Shown: positions 15,736-25,163, counted from the first letter of the stretch. The stretch: 44,607 bases of DNA from Alphaproteobacteria bacterium (GCA_028281985.1 JANQIU010000351.1:1-44607); one strand, 5' to 3'. Notes: generated by a model from the sequence alone, not told the origin. A program made the numbers and translations.

Positions 15736-15765
15736 GTCCGCGGATCGGGTGTCCGGTCCGCGGAC
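15736..15765 (+). other. Intercistronic hairpin between dppA-like and dppB-like genes
   Basis: A perfect 9-bp stem (GTCCGCGGA with TCCGCGGAC) around a 12-base loop lies 19 bp after the binding-protein stop and 20 bp before the permease start. No T-run follows. It probably stabilises the upstream mRNA segment or reduces read-through into the permease genes. Confidence 0.6.
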
Positions 15766-15785
15766 CTTGAGTGAAGGCGGCGCGC

Positions 15786-16823
15786 ATGGGCCCTTCCCTG
15801 CTGACCTCGTTGATCCGGCGGCTCTGGATGTCGCTGTTGGTGCTGATCGGCGTGTCGATGCTGATCTTCTGCATTGCGCGCGTGATCCCCGGCGATCCTG
15901 CGCGCATCGCCCTTGGCCCCAACGCGACCCAGGAGCAGGTCGACCTGCTGCGCGAGCGTCTGCATCTGAACGATCCGCTGCCGGTGCAGTATGCCGAGTT
16001 CGTCAAGGAATCGCTGCAGGGCGACCTGGGCATGTCGCTCTACACCAATCGCCCGGTGGTGACGGATATCGGCGATTTCCTGCCGGCGACGCTGGAGCTG
16101 GTGCTGTTCGCCGGCATCCTGATGGTGGCGATCGGCGTGCCCCTGGGCGTCCTGGCCGCCCGCTACCGCGACGGCTGGGTGGACAATCTGGTGCGGCTGC
16201 TGTCGCTCGCCGGCGTGGTCACGCCGACCTTCGTCTGGGCGGTGTTCCTGATGCTGGGCTTCGCCTTCTTCCTGGAATGGTTCCCGGTGGCCGGGCGCCT
16301 GTCGGAAGGCGTGCCGCCACCGCCGGGGATCACCGGCCTCTACACCCTGGACGCCCTGCTGACCGGCCGCTTCGCCACCTTCGCCGACGCGGTCACCCAT
16401 ATCGTCCTGCCGGCCACCGCCCTGGCGATGACCGGGATCGGCCAGACCGCCCGGCTGACCCGGGCCAGCGTCGCCCAAGCCTACGACACGCCGTATGTCC
16501 ATATGGCGGAGGCCTACGGCTACCCCGAAGGCCGGATCGCCAGCCGCTATGCCCTGCGCCCGGCGATGATCCCGACCCTGACCATCCTGGGGCTGGATTT
16601 CGCCGCCATGCTGGGCAACGCCTTCCTGGTCGAAGCCGTGTTCGCCTGGCCCGGGCTGGCCCGCTACGGGGTGCAGGCGATCCTGCACAAGGACCTGAAC
16701 GCCATCGTCGGCACCGTGCTGGTGATCTCGGCCTTCTTCCTGATCGTCAACATCCTGGTCGATCTGACGGTGGCCTGGCTGAACCCGCGCATCCGGCTGG
16801 AGAACCGGAGGGCGGCCGGATGA
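15786..16823 (+). CDS. ABC transporter permease, DppB type
   Basis: A 345-residue inner-membrane protein. The N-terminal segment has the DppB signature (SLLVLIGVSMLIFCIARVIPGDPARIALG), followed by LRERLHLNDPLPVQYAEFV and LGMSLYTNRPV. The EAA loop lies near TPYVHMAEAYGYPEGRIASRYALRPAMIPTL in shortened form (MAEAYGYPEGRI). About six membrane helices. The ATG at 15786 is favoured since GAAGG lies 8 bp upstream; GTG at 15771 would extend it by five residues. It overlaps the next gene by ATGA. Confidence 0.93.
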   Translation: MGPSLLTSLIRRLWMSLLVLIGVSMLIFCIARVIPGDPARIALGPNATQEQVDLLRERLHLNDPLPVQYAEFVKESLQGDLGMSLYTNRPVVTDIGDFLPATLELVLFAGILMVAIGVPLGVLAARYRDGWVDNLVRLLSLAGVVTPTFVWAVFLMLGFAFFLEWFPVAGRLSEGVPPPPGITGLYTLDALLTGRFATFADAVTHIVLPATALAMTGIGQTARLTRASVAQAYDTPYVHMAEAYGYPEGRIASRYALRPAMIPTLTILGLDFAAMLGNAFLVEAVFAWPGLARYGVQAILHKDLNAIVGTVLVISAFFLIVNILVDLTVAWLNPRIRLENRRAAG

Positions 16824-17671
16824 TCGCCGCCGTGTTCAACAGCCGCGGGTGGTACAAGTTCCGCCGCAACCCGTTGTCGATGGTCGGCCTGTTCCTGGTG
16901 GCGCTGGTCGTGCTGATGGCCGTGCTGGCGCCGCTGGTCGCGCCCTATCCGCAGCATGCCGGCGCCTTCGTCGACTTCGTCAACGCCAGCCAGCCGCCCT
17001 CCTGGTCCAATCCGTTCGGCACCGACCTGGTCGGGCGCGATGTCCTGAGCCGGGTGATCTTCGGCTACCAGATCTCGCTGATGCTGGGTGTGGTGGTGCT
17101 GGGCATCGCCGTGCCGATCGGCGTCGGGCTGGGATTGGCGGCCGGATATTTCGGCGGTGTCGTCGACTACGTCATCATGCGGGTGGTCGATGTCTTCCTG
17201 TCGATCCCGCCGCTGGTGCTGGCCATGGCGATCATGGGCTTCCTGGAGCCGACGCTGACCAACGGCATGATGGCCGTCGCGGCGATGTGGTGGCCCTGGT
17301 ACGCCCGGCTGGCCTACAACATGGCCCGGTCGGAATCCCGCGAAGGCTATGTCCTGGCCGCGGAAGTCATCGGCGCATCGACCCCGCACATCCTGATCCG
17401 CGAGATCCTGCCGAACTGCCTGCCGGCGGTGTTCACCAAGATCACCCTGGACCTGGGCTTCGTCATCCTGATCGCCTCGTCGCTGAGCTTTCTGGGCCTG
17501 GGCGTGCAGCCGCCGACCCCGGATCTGGGCTCCATGGTCGCGGAAGGCGCGCGCTACCTGCCGGACAACTGGTGGATGGCGGTGTTCCCGGCCCTGGCCA
17601 TCCTGGTCGCCGTCCTGGGCTTCAACCTGCTGGGCGACGGGCTGCGCGACGTGATGGACACCGACCGGTGA
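16820..17671 (+). CDS. ABC transporter permease, DppC type
   Basis: A 283-residue partner of the DppB-type subunit. The typical start is KFRRNPLSMVGLFLVALVVLMAVLAPLVAPY in outline (RRNPLSMVGL), followed by NPFGTDLVGRDVLSRVIFG, the DppC hallmark. The EAA loop is YVLAAEVIGASTPHILIREILPN. ATGA overlaps at both ends show tight translational coupling with its neighbours. Confidence 0.94.
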   Translation: MIAAVFNSRGWYKFRRNPLSMVGLFLVALVVLMAVLAPLVAPYPQHAGAFVDFVNASQPPSWSNPFGTDLVGRDVLSRVIFGYQISLMLGVVVLGIAVPIGVGLGLAAGYFGGVVDYVIMRVVDVFLSIPPLVLAMAIMGFLEPTLTNGMMAVAAMWWPWYARLAYNMARSESREGYVLAAEVIGASTPHILIREILPNCLPAVFTKITLDLGFVILIASSLSFLGLGVQPPTPDLGSMVAEGARYLPDNWWMAVFPALAILVAVLGFNLLGDGLRDVMDTDR

Positions 17672-18594
17672 GCGGCACCGCCATCCCTGCGGATGCGCCG
17701 CTGCTGCAGATCCGCGACCTGACCCTGGCCTTCGAGACCTGGCGCGGCCCGGTGGAGGTGCTGCATGGCATCTCCCTGTCGATCCGGCGGGGGGAGAAGG
17801 TGGCGCTGGTCGGCCAGTCAGGCTCCGGCAAGTCGGTGACCGCGCGCATCGTCGTCGACCAGATGCGCCGCCAGCGGGGCGCGCGCATCGGCGGGCACGT
17901 CCGGTTCGACGGTCTGGACCTGCTGGGCCTGAAGGAGCGCACCGCCCGCGCCCTGCGCGGCACCGCGGTGTCGATGGTGTTCCAGGACCCGACCTCGGCC
18001 CTGAACCCGGTGTTCACCATCGCCGCCCAGTTCCGCGAGGTGCTGCGCCGCGCCGAACCGACCCTGACGGCCGAACAGGCCCGCGGCCGGGCAGCGGAGG
18101 CGCTGTCGCACGTGTTGATCCACGATGCCGACCGGGTCCTGGACTCCTATCCGTTCCAGCTTTCGGGCGGCATGAACCAGCGGGTGCTGATCGCCATGGC
18201 GATGGCCAACCATCCCCGGCTGCTGGTGGCGGACGAGCCCGGGACCGCGCTGGACGTCACAGTACAGGACCGGACATTGAAGCTGATGGCCGCGCTGACC
18301 GAGGAGCAGCACACCGCCGTCCTGATGATCTCCCACAATCTGGGTGTGGTGCGCGAGTTCGCCGACCGGGTCTACGTGATCTATCACGGCCGTATCGTCG
18401 AGCACGCGCGTACGGCCGACCTGTTCGCCGATCCCCGGCATCCCTACACCCGCGCCCTGCTGCTGGCGGTGCCGAAGATCTCCGGCGGCGGCCTGCCGAC
18501 CGGGCTGCTGGAAGCCAGCGGCGACTTCCAGGCCCCGGCGGTGATCCACCCGGGATGCGAGGAGCCGCCGCTGGACATCGGGGTCGCGGCATGA
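17668..18594 (+). CDS. ABC transporter ATP-binding protein, DppD/OppD type
   Basis: A 308-residue cytoplasmic ATPase starting at GTG that overlaps the DppC stop. Walker A is GQSGSGKS (about residues 50-57), the Q-loop reads MVFQDPTSALNPV, the ABC signature is LSGGMNQR, Walker B is LLVADEP, the D-loop is GTALD, and the switch His is in ISHNLG. The C-terminus ends with few residues after the RHPYTRALL motif: one Cys (HPGC) remains where OppD/DppD proteins usually have a longer Cys-containing tail with an oligopeptide-transporter C-terminal domain. The catalytic core is complete, so it should still pair with the DppF-type ATPase. Confidence 0.93.
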   Translation: MSGTAIPADAPLLQIRDLTLAFETWRGPVEVLHGISLSIRRGEKVALVGQSGSGKSVTARIVVDQMRRQRGARIGGHVRFDGLDLLGLKERTARALRGTAVSMVFQDPTSALNPVFTIAAQFREVLRRAEPTLTAEQARGRAAEALSHVLIHDADRVLDSYPFQLSGGMNQRVLIAMAMANHPRLLVADEPGTALDVTVQDRTLKLMAALTEEQHTAVLMISHNLGVVREFADRVYVIYHGRIVEHARTADLFADPRHPYTRALLLAVPKISGGGLPTGLLEASGDFQAPAVIHPGCEEPPLDIGVAA

Positions 18595-19427
18595 CCGGGG
18601 CGATCCTGACCCTGGACCGGGTCGGCAAGACCTTTCTTGCCGGCGGCCGCAAGGTGCAGGCGCTGGACGATGTCAGCCTGTCCGTCGCGCGGGGCGCTTG
18701 CCACGCCATCGTCGGCGAGTCCGGATCGGGCAAGTCCACCCTGGGCAACCTGGTCCTGGGCGTGCTGCGACCGACCACCGGCACGCTGGCCTTCGACGGC
18801 GACGAACTGCCGGTACGCCGGCCGCTGGGGCTGAAGCGCCGGATCCAGCTTGTCCAGCAGAACCCACTTTCGTCGTTGAACCCCAAACGGTCGGTCGGCG
18901 CCAGCCTGCGCCTGGCCCTGGATGTCCACCGACTGGCGCCGACGGCGCGCGAGCGGCGGTCGCGCATCGGCGCCCTGCTTGAGGAAGTCGGGCTGGAGGC
19001 GAACCTGGCCCAGCGGGCGCCGGCGGCGTTGTCTGGCGGCCAGCGGCAGCGGGTGGCCATTGCCCGGGCGCTGGCCTGCCAGCCGGACCTGATCGTCCTG
19101 GACGAACCCACGTCGGCGCTGGACGTGCTGGTCCAGGCGCGGGTTCTGCACCTGCTGACCGAACTGCGTGCGCGGCGCGGCCTGACCTACCTGTTCATCA
19201 CCCACGACCTGGCCATCGTCCGCAATCTGGCCGACGGGATGTCGGTGTTCGAGAAGGGCAGGCTGGTGGAAAGCGGCCCCGTCGACGCCGTGTTCCGGGC
19301 GCCGAAGCATCCCTACACCGCCCGATTGATCGGTTCGATCCCCGTGGTCACGCCGGAAGAAGCCGCCGTGCGCGATGCCGCCGCCCGGATCGCCGCCGGG
19401 ACCACCAACGCCGGGGCGGCCGCATGA
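18591..19427 (+). CDS. ABC transporter ATP-binding protein, DppF/OppF type
   Basis: A 278-residue second ATPase, joined by an ATGA overlap. Walker A is GESGSGKST, the Q-loop LVQQNPLSSLNP is followed by KRSVGASL, the signature is LSGGQRQRV, Walker B is LIVLDEP, then TSALDVLVQA, and FITHDLA carries the switch His. The end of the protein has the transporter tail HPYTARLIGSIPVVTPEEA. With the DppD-type protein it forms the heterodimeric motor of the importer. A 39-bp gap follows, and a new ribosome site begins the catabolic genes. Confidence 0.94.
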   Translation: MTGAILTLDRVGKTFLAGGRKVQALDDVSLSVARGACHAIVGESGSGKSTLGNLVLGVLRPTTGTLAFDGDELPVRRPLGLKRRIQLVQQNPLSSLNPKRSVGASLRLALDVHRLAPTARERRSRIGALLEEVGLEANLAQRAPAALSGGQRQRVAIARALACQPDLIVLDEPTSALDVLVQARVLHLLTELRARRGLTYLFITHDLAIVRNLADGMSVFEKGRLVESGPVDAVFRAPKHPYTARLIGSIPVVTPEEAAVRDAAARIAAGTTNAGAAA

Positions 19428-19466
19428 CCCCTCGACCGCCAGAACCCCGGTAACCGGAGACCGCCC

Positions 19467-21560
19467 ATGCCCGACGACCCGTCCGCCCCCAAGACGATCC
19501 GCGTCGCCACCGATGTGGGCGGCACGTTCACCGACCTGGTCTATTTCGAGACGGACCGGGGAACCGGCGAACAGGCCGTGCGCACTGCCAAGGTCGACAC
19601 TACGCCGCCGGCCTTCGAAGAGGGGGTGCTGAACGTCCTGGCCAAGGGCGGCGTCGATGTCGGCACGGTCGACTTCATGGCCCACGGCACCACGGTGGTG
19701 ATCAACGCCCTGACCGAACGCAAGGGGGCGAAGGTCGGCCTGATCACCACCCAGGGCTTCCGCGACGTGCTGGAGATCGCCCGCGGCAACCGGCCCGACT
19801 TCTTCAACCTGAAATACGTCAAGCCCGAGCCCTTCGTGCCCCGCTATCTCCGCCGCGAGGTCCCCGGCCGGATGACCTTCAAGGGCGAGGAGCGGCAGCC
19901 GCTGGACCTTAAGGAACTGGACCTGATCCTGGCGGATTTCCGGGCCGACGGCGTGCAGGCGGTGGCCGTCTGCCTGCTGCACAGCTATGCCAATCCGGCC
20001 CATGAACAGGCCCTGACGGCGGCGATCGCCGAGCGCTGGCCGGAAGTCACGGTGGTGTCCTCACACCAGATCACTCGGGAATGGCGGGAGTACGAGCGCA
20101 CCAACACCGCCGTCCTGTCGGCCTATGTGCACCCGGTCGCCGACCGGTACCTGGGGCGGCTGACCGATGGGCTGGGGGCCGCCCGCTTCGACGGCAGCCT
20201 GTACATCATGCGCTCCAACGGCGGCGTCGATACGGTCGAGGCGACGCGGCAGATCCCCATCATCATGGTCGAATCCGGGCCGGCCAGCGGGATGCTGGGC
20301 GCGGCCGAACTGGGCCGGCGGCTCGGTTTGCCCAACGTGCTGGCGCTCGACATCGGCGGCACCACGGCGAAATGCGCCCTGATCGAGGGCGGCCAGGTCA
20401 GGGTCACGTCCGACTACTGGATCGGGCGCAGCCGCAAATCCGCCGGCTATCCGATCATGGTGCCGGTGGTCGATCTGGTGGAGATCGGCAATGGCGGCGG
20501 TTCGATCGCCTGGGTCGACGATTTCGGCAAACTGCATGTTGGCCCGCAGTCGGCCGGCGCGGCCCCGGGGCCGGCGGCCTACGGCCGCGGCGGCGACCAA
20601 GCCACGACGACCGACGCCAATCTTGCGCTGGGCCGCATCAACCGCGACTTCTTCTGCGGCGGTGAGGTGGTGGCGGACATGGGCGCGGTCGACGCGGCAC
20701 TGGACCGGCTGGCCGCGCGGCTGGAGGTCGACCGCCGGGAAGCGGCGCGCGGCGTCATCCGCATCGCCAACAACAACATGATCAATGCGCTGAAGCTGGT
20801 GTCGCTGAACCGGGGCCACGATCCGCGCGATTTCACCATGATCGCCTTCGGTGGGGGCGGCGGCATGCATGCCGCCGCCTTGGCCGGCGAACTGGGCGTC
20901 CGTCGGGTGGTGATCCCGGCGGAAGCGGCGGTGTTTTCCGCCTGGGGCATGATGATGTCCGACCTGCGCCGGGATTTCTTCGTCACCCATCTGGTCGATG
21001 CCACACCCGCAGGTCTGGCGGACCTGGCCGCGACCGGACGGGAGGTGGAGCGCAGCGCCCTGACCGCCTTTGCCGACGAAGCCATCGCCGCCGACCAGGT
21101 CCGGTTCACCCGCTTTGCCAAGATGCGCTACCAGAACCAGGAGCATTCGGTTGAGGTGCCGCTGCCCGACGGCGACTTCGACAAGCAGGGCGCGTCGGTG
21201 GTCGACGCCTTCCACGGGCTGTACGAGCGGGAATACACCTACCGTCTGGACGCGCCGGTGGAGGCCATCGGCCTGCACATCATCGCCACGGCGGAAGTCG
21301 GCAAGCTGCAGCCGGTCCGGCTGCCGTCGAACGGCGCGGATGCCGCGGCGGCGGTCAAGGCGACGCGCAACGTCGACTACGCGCTGGAAGGCGTGCATCC
21401 GGCCACGATCTACGACGGCGACAAGCTGGCGCCGGGCATGCGGTTCACCGGGCCGGCCGTGATCGAGGAGACCGGCACCACCGTGGTGGTCCACCCCGGT
21501 CAGTCGGTGGAGATCGACGACTACCGCAACATCCACATTCTGATCGGCCAGGGGGGCTGA
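19467..21560 (+). CDS. hyuA: Hydantoinase/oxoprolinase A-type subunit (ATP-dependent)
   Basis: A 697-residue protein of the N-methylhydantoinase A / 5-oxoprolinase A family. The N-terminal ATPase-like motif DVGGTFTDLVYF lies at 16-27, MAHGTTVVINALTERKGAKVGLIT at ~70-93 is diagnostic, RSNGGVDTVEA and VESGPASGMLGA mark the middle, LDIGGTTAKCALIEGG is the second phosphate-binding motif, and AFGGGGGMHAAALA lies in the C-terminal third. Family members use ATP to phosphorylate and open a five-membered cyclic amide (5-oxoproline, hydantoin or N-methylhydantoin) together with a B subunit. GGAG 7 bp before the ATG sets the start. Two B-type genes lie downstream, so this A subunit may serve both. Confidence 0.92.
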   Translation: MPDDPSAPKTIRVATDVGGTFTDLVYFETDRGTGEQAVRTAKVDTTPPAFEEGVLNVLAKGGVDVGTVDFMAHGTTVVINALTERKGAKVGLITTQGFRDVLEIARGNRPDFFNLKYVKPEPFVPRYLRREVPGRMTFKGEERQPLDLKELDLILADFRADGVQAVAVCLLHSYANPAHEQALTAAIAERWPEVTVVSSHQITREWREYERTNTAVLSAYVHPVADRYLGRLTDGLGAARFDGSLYIMRSNGGVDTVEATRQIPIIMVESGPASGMLGAAELGRRLGLPNVLALDIGGTTAKCALIEGGQVRVTSDYWIGRSRKSAGYPIMVPVVDLVEIGNGGGSIAWVDDFGKLHVGPQSAGAAPGPAAYGRGGDQATTTDANLALGRINRDFFCGGEVVADMGAVDAALDRLAARLEVDRREAARGVIRIANNNMINALKLVSLNRGHDPRDFTMIAFGGGGGMHAAALAGELGVRRVVIPAEAAVFSAWGMMMSDLRRDFFVTHLVDATPAGLADLAATGREVERSALTAFADEAIAADQVRFTRFAKMRYQNQEHSVEVPLPDGDFDKQGASVVDAFHGLYEREYTYRLDAPVEAIGLHIIATAEVGKLQPVRLPSNGADAAAAVKATRNVDYALEGVHPATIYDGDKLAPGMRFTGPAVIEETGTTVVVHPGQSVEIDDYRNIHILIGQGG

Positions 21561-21562
21561 CC

Positions 21563-22378
21563 ATGGCAAGCGCACCCCATATCCGGATCCTGTATCTGAG
21601 CCCGACCGTCGACCGCGGCGACACCGACGCCCTGTTCGCCGACGCCGCCCGCGACCACAAGCTGCCCGGCACCGAGGTCCATGTCGCCTCGCTGCCGGAA
21701 GACGACGGCGGCTTCACCCACATCGAGTACCGGTCGTATCAGGCGATCGTCACCCGCGGCATCATCCGCGCGGTGCGGGCGGCGGCGCGCGAGGGCTTCG
21801 ACGGGTTCGTCATCGGCTGCTTCTACGACACCGCCCTGCACGACGCGCGGGAGGTGTCGGGCGACATGGTCGTCACCGCCCCGTGCAGCGCCTCCTGCGA
21901 GATCGCCGCCAGCCTGGCCAACCGGTTCGGGGTCGTCATCGGCCGGCGCAAATGGGCCAACCAGATGCACGACGCGGTCCGGGACTGCGGCCAGGCACAC
22001 CGGCTGACCGGGTTCTATCCGGTGGACCTGGGCGTCAACGACTTCCAGACCGACCATTCCGAAACCGAGCGCCGGCTGGTCGCCGCCGGCCGCAAGGCGG
22101 TCGAGGCGGATTTCGCCGAAGCGGTCATCCTGGGCTGCACGCTGGAGGTCGGCTTCCATCGCCAGGTGTCGGCCGAGCTTGGCGTGCCGGTGATCGACCC
22201 GGCGATCGCCGCCCTGAAGCGGGCGGAGTACGGCGCGCTTCTGCGCCGGCAGTGCGGCTGGAAACCCAGCCGCAAATGGTCCTGCGAAGCACCGCCGGAA
22301 GCCGAGATCGAACGCTTTGGCGGTTTCGACACCAACCGGGCCTTCGCCAACCGCATCGCCGTCCCGGCGGAGGCGTGA
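21563..22378 (+). CDS. Asp/Glu/hydantoin racemase family protein
   Basis: A 271-residue cytoplasmic enzyme of the HyuE/Asp-Glu racemase family. The two catalytic Cys expected for acid-base racemisation are present: IGCFYDTAL (Cys ~86) and LGCTLEVG (Cys ~192). The segment VIDPAIAALKRAEY fits the family C-terminus. It is somewhat longer than many hydantoin racemases (about 240), with an added tail ending in NRAFANRIAVPAEA. It begins two bases after the HyuA stop with a G-rich ribosome site. In this operon it would interconvert D and L forms of the cyclic substrate or of the product. Confidence 0.88.
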   Translation: MASAPHIRILYLSPTVDRGDTDALFADAARDHKLPGTEVHVASLPEDDGGFTHIEYRSYQAIVTRGIIRAVRAAAREGFDGFVIGCFYDTALHDAREVSGDMVVTAPCSASCEIAASLANRFGVVIGRRKWANQMHDAVRDCGQAHRLTGFYPVDLGVNDFQTDHSETERRLVAAGRKAVEADFAEAVILGCTLEVGFHRQVSAELGVPVIDPAIAALKRAEYGALLRRQCGWKPSRKWSCEAPPEAEIERFGGFDTNRAFANRIAVPAEA

Positions 22379-22383
22379 AGGCC

Positions 22384-23490
22384 ATGGACATGCAGAAGAC
22401 CGAAGCCCGACTGTCGGCCCTGCGCGCGCGCATGCGCGCGACCGGCGCCGATCTGGTCGCCCTGGGACCCGGGCCGCATATGCAATGGCTGGTCGGTTTC
22501 GTGCCCCACGCCGACGAGCGGCCCTGCCTGTTGCTGGTTGGCCCGGAGCGGGAAGCCTTCCTGATGCCGGCGCTCAATGCCGTGGGCAGCCGGCAGCACA
22601 CCGACATCCGGTTCTTTGAATGGAGCGACGAGGCCGGCCCCGCGGCGGCCCTGTCCGCGGCCTTGGAGCATCTGGGGACCACCGACGCCACCCGCGTCGT
22701 CGTCGACGAGAGCATGCGCGCCAGCTTCGCCCTGCTGGTGCTCGACACCCTGCGCGGTGCGGCGCATGCGTTCACCGAGGAGACCAGCGGCGCCCTGCGA
22801 CAGCTCAAGGACGCGGACGAGCAGGCGGAGATCCGTCGCAACGCCGGGATTGGCGACCGGGCCATGCAGGCCCTCCAGGCCGCCGCCCGACCCGGGATGA
22901 CCGAGCGCGCCCTGGCTGCAATTGCCCGGTCGGTGTTCGAGGCCGGGGGCGCGGCGCCGCTGTTCACCATCGTCGGATCGGGTCCCAACGGCGCCGCGCC
23001 GCACCATCAGACCGGGGCGCGACCCCTGGCCGTCGGCGACGCCGTGGTGGTCGATATCGGCGCGCGACAGGGCAGCTATTCCAGCGACATCACCCGCATG
23101 CTGGCCGTCGAACGGCCGCCGGAAGGCTACCCGGAAGTCCATGGCATCGTCGACACGGCGGTGAAGGCCGCGCTGGCGGCGACCCGGCCGGGGGTTCCGG
23201 CAAAGTCCGTCGACGCCGCGGCACGCAACCGGATCGCAGAAGCCGGGTACGGCGACTACTTCGTCCACCGCACCGGCCACGGCCTGGGGCTGGAAGGGCA
23301 TGAGCCGCCCTATCTGACCGCCACCAGCGAGACGGTGCTGGAGGCGGGCATGGTGTTTTCCATCGAACCCGGGATCTATCTGCCCGGCCGGTTCGGCATC
23401 CGGCTGGAGGAGATCGTCATCCTGCACGACCACGGACCGGAAATCCTGTCCGGCCTGTCCCGCGACCTGTTCGTCACGCAAGGGGGCTGA
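22384..23490 (+). CDS. M24-family metallopeptidase (Xaa-Pro aminopeptidase/creatinase-like)
   Basis: A 368-residue two-domain protein. Residues 1-135 are the creatinase-type N-terminal domain. The C-terminal pita-bread domain keeps all five metal ligands: Asp224 and Asp235 (VVDIGARQGSYSSDITR), His299 (HRTGHGLG), Glu328 (FSIEPGIY) and Glu342 (GIRLEE). His207/208 in PHHQTGA may be the substrate His. This favours an active metal-dependent Xaa-Pro peptidase over creatinase, which lacks some ligands. The ATG at 22384 is chosen because GGAGG lies 10 bp before it; the GTG at 22375 overlaps the previous stop but has no room for a ribosome site. No signal peptide: it acts in the cytoplasm on imported material. 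Confidence 0.9.
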   Translation: MDMQKTEARLSALRARMRATGADLVALGPGPHMQWLVGFVPHADERPCLLLVGPEREAFLMPALNAVGSRQHTDIRFFEWSDEAGPAAALSAALEHLGTTDATRVVVDESMRASFALLVLDTLRGAAHAFTEETSGALRQLKDADEQAEIRRNAGIGDRAMQALQAAARPGMTERALAAIARSVFEAGGAAPLFTIVGSGPNGAAPHHQTGARPLAVGDAVVVDIGARQGSYSSDITRMLAVERPPEGYPEVHGIVDTAVKAALAATRPGVPAKSVDAAARNRIAEAGYGDYFVHRTGHGLGLEGHEPPYLTATSETVLEAGMVFSIEPGIYLPGRFGIRLEEIVILHDHGPEILSGLSRDLFVTQGG

Positions 23491-23492
23491 CG

Positions 23493-25163
23493 ATGCGCGA
23501 TACCCCGACCACCGACCCGATCACGCTGGAGATCATCCAGAGCGCCCTGCAGGCCGCTGCCGACGAGATGTTCGCGGCCATGCGCAAGACGGCGATGAGC
23601 GCGATCATCTACGAAGTCCTGGACATGGGCACCGGCATCACCGACGGGCAGGGCGAACTGGCCGGGTCCGGGGCCGGTATTCCGGCCTTCGTCGGCGTGC
23701 TGGACAAGGCCGTGCAGCGCATCCTGGAGATCCACGGGGCCGCCGGCGCCATCGAACCGGGCGACATCTTCGTCACCAACGACCCGTTCTACGGCGGGGT
23801 GACCCACCTGAACGACGTGATCATCGCCCTGCCGGTGTTCGCCGAAGGGCAGATCGTCGCCTGGACCGCCAACATCGCCCATTGGAACGACATCGGCGGC
23901 ATGACCCCCGGCTCCATGTCGACCGAAGCGCGCGAGCTGTACCAGGAGGGCCTGCGCCTGCCGGCGATCAAGCTGTTCTCCCGCGGCGAACCGATCACGC
24001 CGGTGATCGAGATCATGAAGGCCAACAGCCGCCTGCCGGACTATCTGGTGGGCGACATGTGGGCCGCCGTCGCCTCGGTCCGCGTGGGCGAGAAACGGCT
24101 TTTGGAGCTGGTCCAGAAGTACGGCCGCGCGGTCTTCGTCGAGGCCATGGCGCGCTACATGGACTACGGCGAGCAGGTCACCCTGGCGGCCCTGCGCAAG
24201 TTGCCCCAGGGCCGGTTCGAGCTGGCCGAGGAGCAGGACGACGGCCGCATCTTCAACGTGGCGATCGAGATCGCCAACGACGGACTGACCATCGACCTGC
24301 GCGACAACCCGGACCAGGACGTCTATTCCGCCAATGTCAGCGCCGACGGCGCCCGCGTGGCGTCGCAGATGATGCTGAAATCTGTGACCGACCCGGAATC
24401 GGTCTGCAATGGCGGGTCGTTCCGGCCGCTGAAGGTGCTGCTGCGCGAAGGCAGCCTGTTCGACGCCAAGCCGCCGGCCGCCCACAGCTTCTACTTCGAA
24501 ACCGAGGTGCGGCTGTTCGATATCATCTGGCGCTGCCTGGCCCAGCACCTGCCCGGGCACTTGTCGGCCGGGCATTTCGCGTCGATCTGCGGCACGGTGA
24601 TCGGCGGCCCGCACCCGGATACCGGCCGGCACTACACCATCGTGGAACCGGAGCTGGGCGGCTGGGGCGCGCAGACCGGCCGCGACGGGGTCAGCGCCAT
24701 GTTCTCCGGCTTCCATGGCGAGACCTTCAACTGCCCGGCGGAGATTTCCGAGGCGCGCAACGGGCTGTTCGTCGACTGCCTGGCGATCAACGACGAGCCG
24801 GGCGGCGAGGGCGAATGGCGCGGTGGCAAGGGCATTCGCATGGACTACCGGGTCCGGGCCGACGGCAACTTCCTGACCTGCGGCTATACGCGCTCGCGCA
24901 TCCTGCCCTGGGGGCTGGAAGGCGGGCGCGAAGGCTCGCCCAACTACATCGAAATCCGCCGCACCGACGGGACCTGCGAGCGCATCGCCATGACCACGGG
25001 CCTGACGGTCAACCGGGATGACGTGATCCGGGTGGTCACCGGCACCGGCGGCGGCTACGGCGACCCGGCGCGCCGGCCCCGCGGCAAGGTGCTGGACGAC
25101 ATCCGCGACGGCTACATCACGCCCGAACGGGCGCGGGAGGTCTATGGTGTCGAGCCCGACTGA
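23493..25163 (+). CDS. hyuB: Hydantoinase/oxoprolinase B-type subunit, first copy
   Basis: A 556-residue protein of the HyuB family. Landmarks in order: PITLEIIQSALQAAADEMFAAM, KTAMSAIIYEVLDMGTG, GDIFVTNDPFYGGVTHLNDV, AWTANIAHWNDIGGMTPGS, SICGTVIGGPHPDTGRHYT, GGWGAQTGRDGVSAMFSG, and GGGYGDPARRP at the end. With the A subunit it forms the ATP-dependent cyclic-amide hydrolase. Length is normal for the family. It starts two bases after the M24 stop, and its last 20 bp overlap the second B gene. Confidence 0.92.
   Translation: MRDTPTTDPITLEIIQSALQAAADEMFAAMRKTAMSAIIYEVLDMGTGITDGQGELAGSGAGIPAFVGVLDKAVQRILEIHGAAGAIEPGDIFVTNDPFYGGVTHLNDVIIALPVFAEGQIVAWTANIAHWNDIGGMTPGSMSTEARELYQEGLRLPAIKLFSRGEPITPVIEIMKANSRLPDYLVGDMWAAVASVRVGEKRLLELVQKYGRAVFVEAMARYMDYGEQVTLAALRKLPQGRFELAEEQDDGRIFNVAIEIANDGLTIDLRDNPDQDVYSANVSADGARVASQMMLKSVTDPESVCNGGSFRPLKVLLREGSLFDAKPPAAHSFYFETEVRLFDIIWRCLAQHLPGHLSAGHFASICGTVIGGPHPDTGRHYTIVEPELGGWGAQTGRDGVSAMFSGFHGETFNCPAEISEARNGLFVDCLAINDEPGGEGEWRGGKGIRMDYRVRADGNFLTCGYTRSRILPWGLEGGREGSPNYIEIRRTDGTCERIAMTTGLTVNRDDVIRVVTGTGGGYGDPARRPRGKVLDDIRDGYITPERAREVYGVEPD

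Noticed and set aside
22375-22384. GTG start for the M24 peptidase overlapping the racemase stop
   Set aside because: The overlap looks attractive, but the GGAGG tract is then directly against the start codon; the ATG at 22384 has proper spacing.
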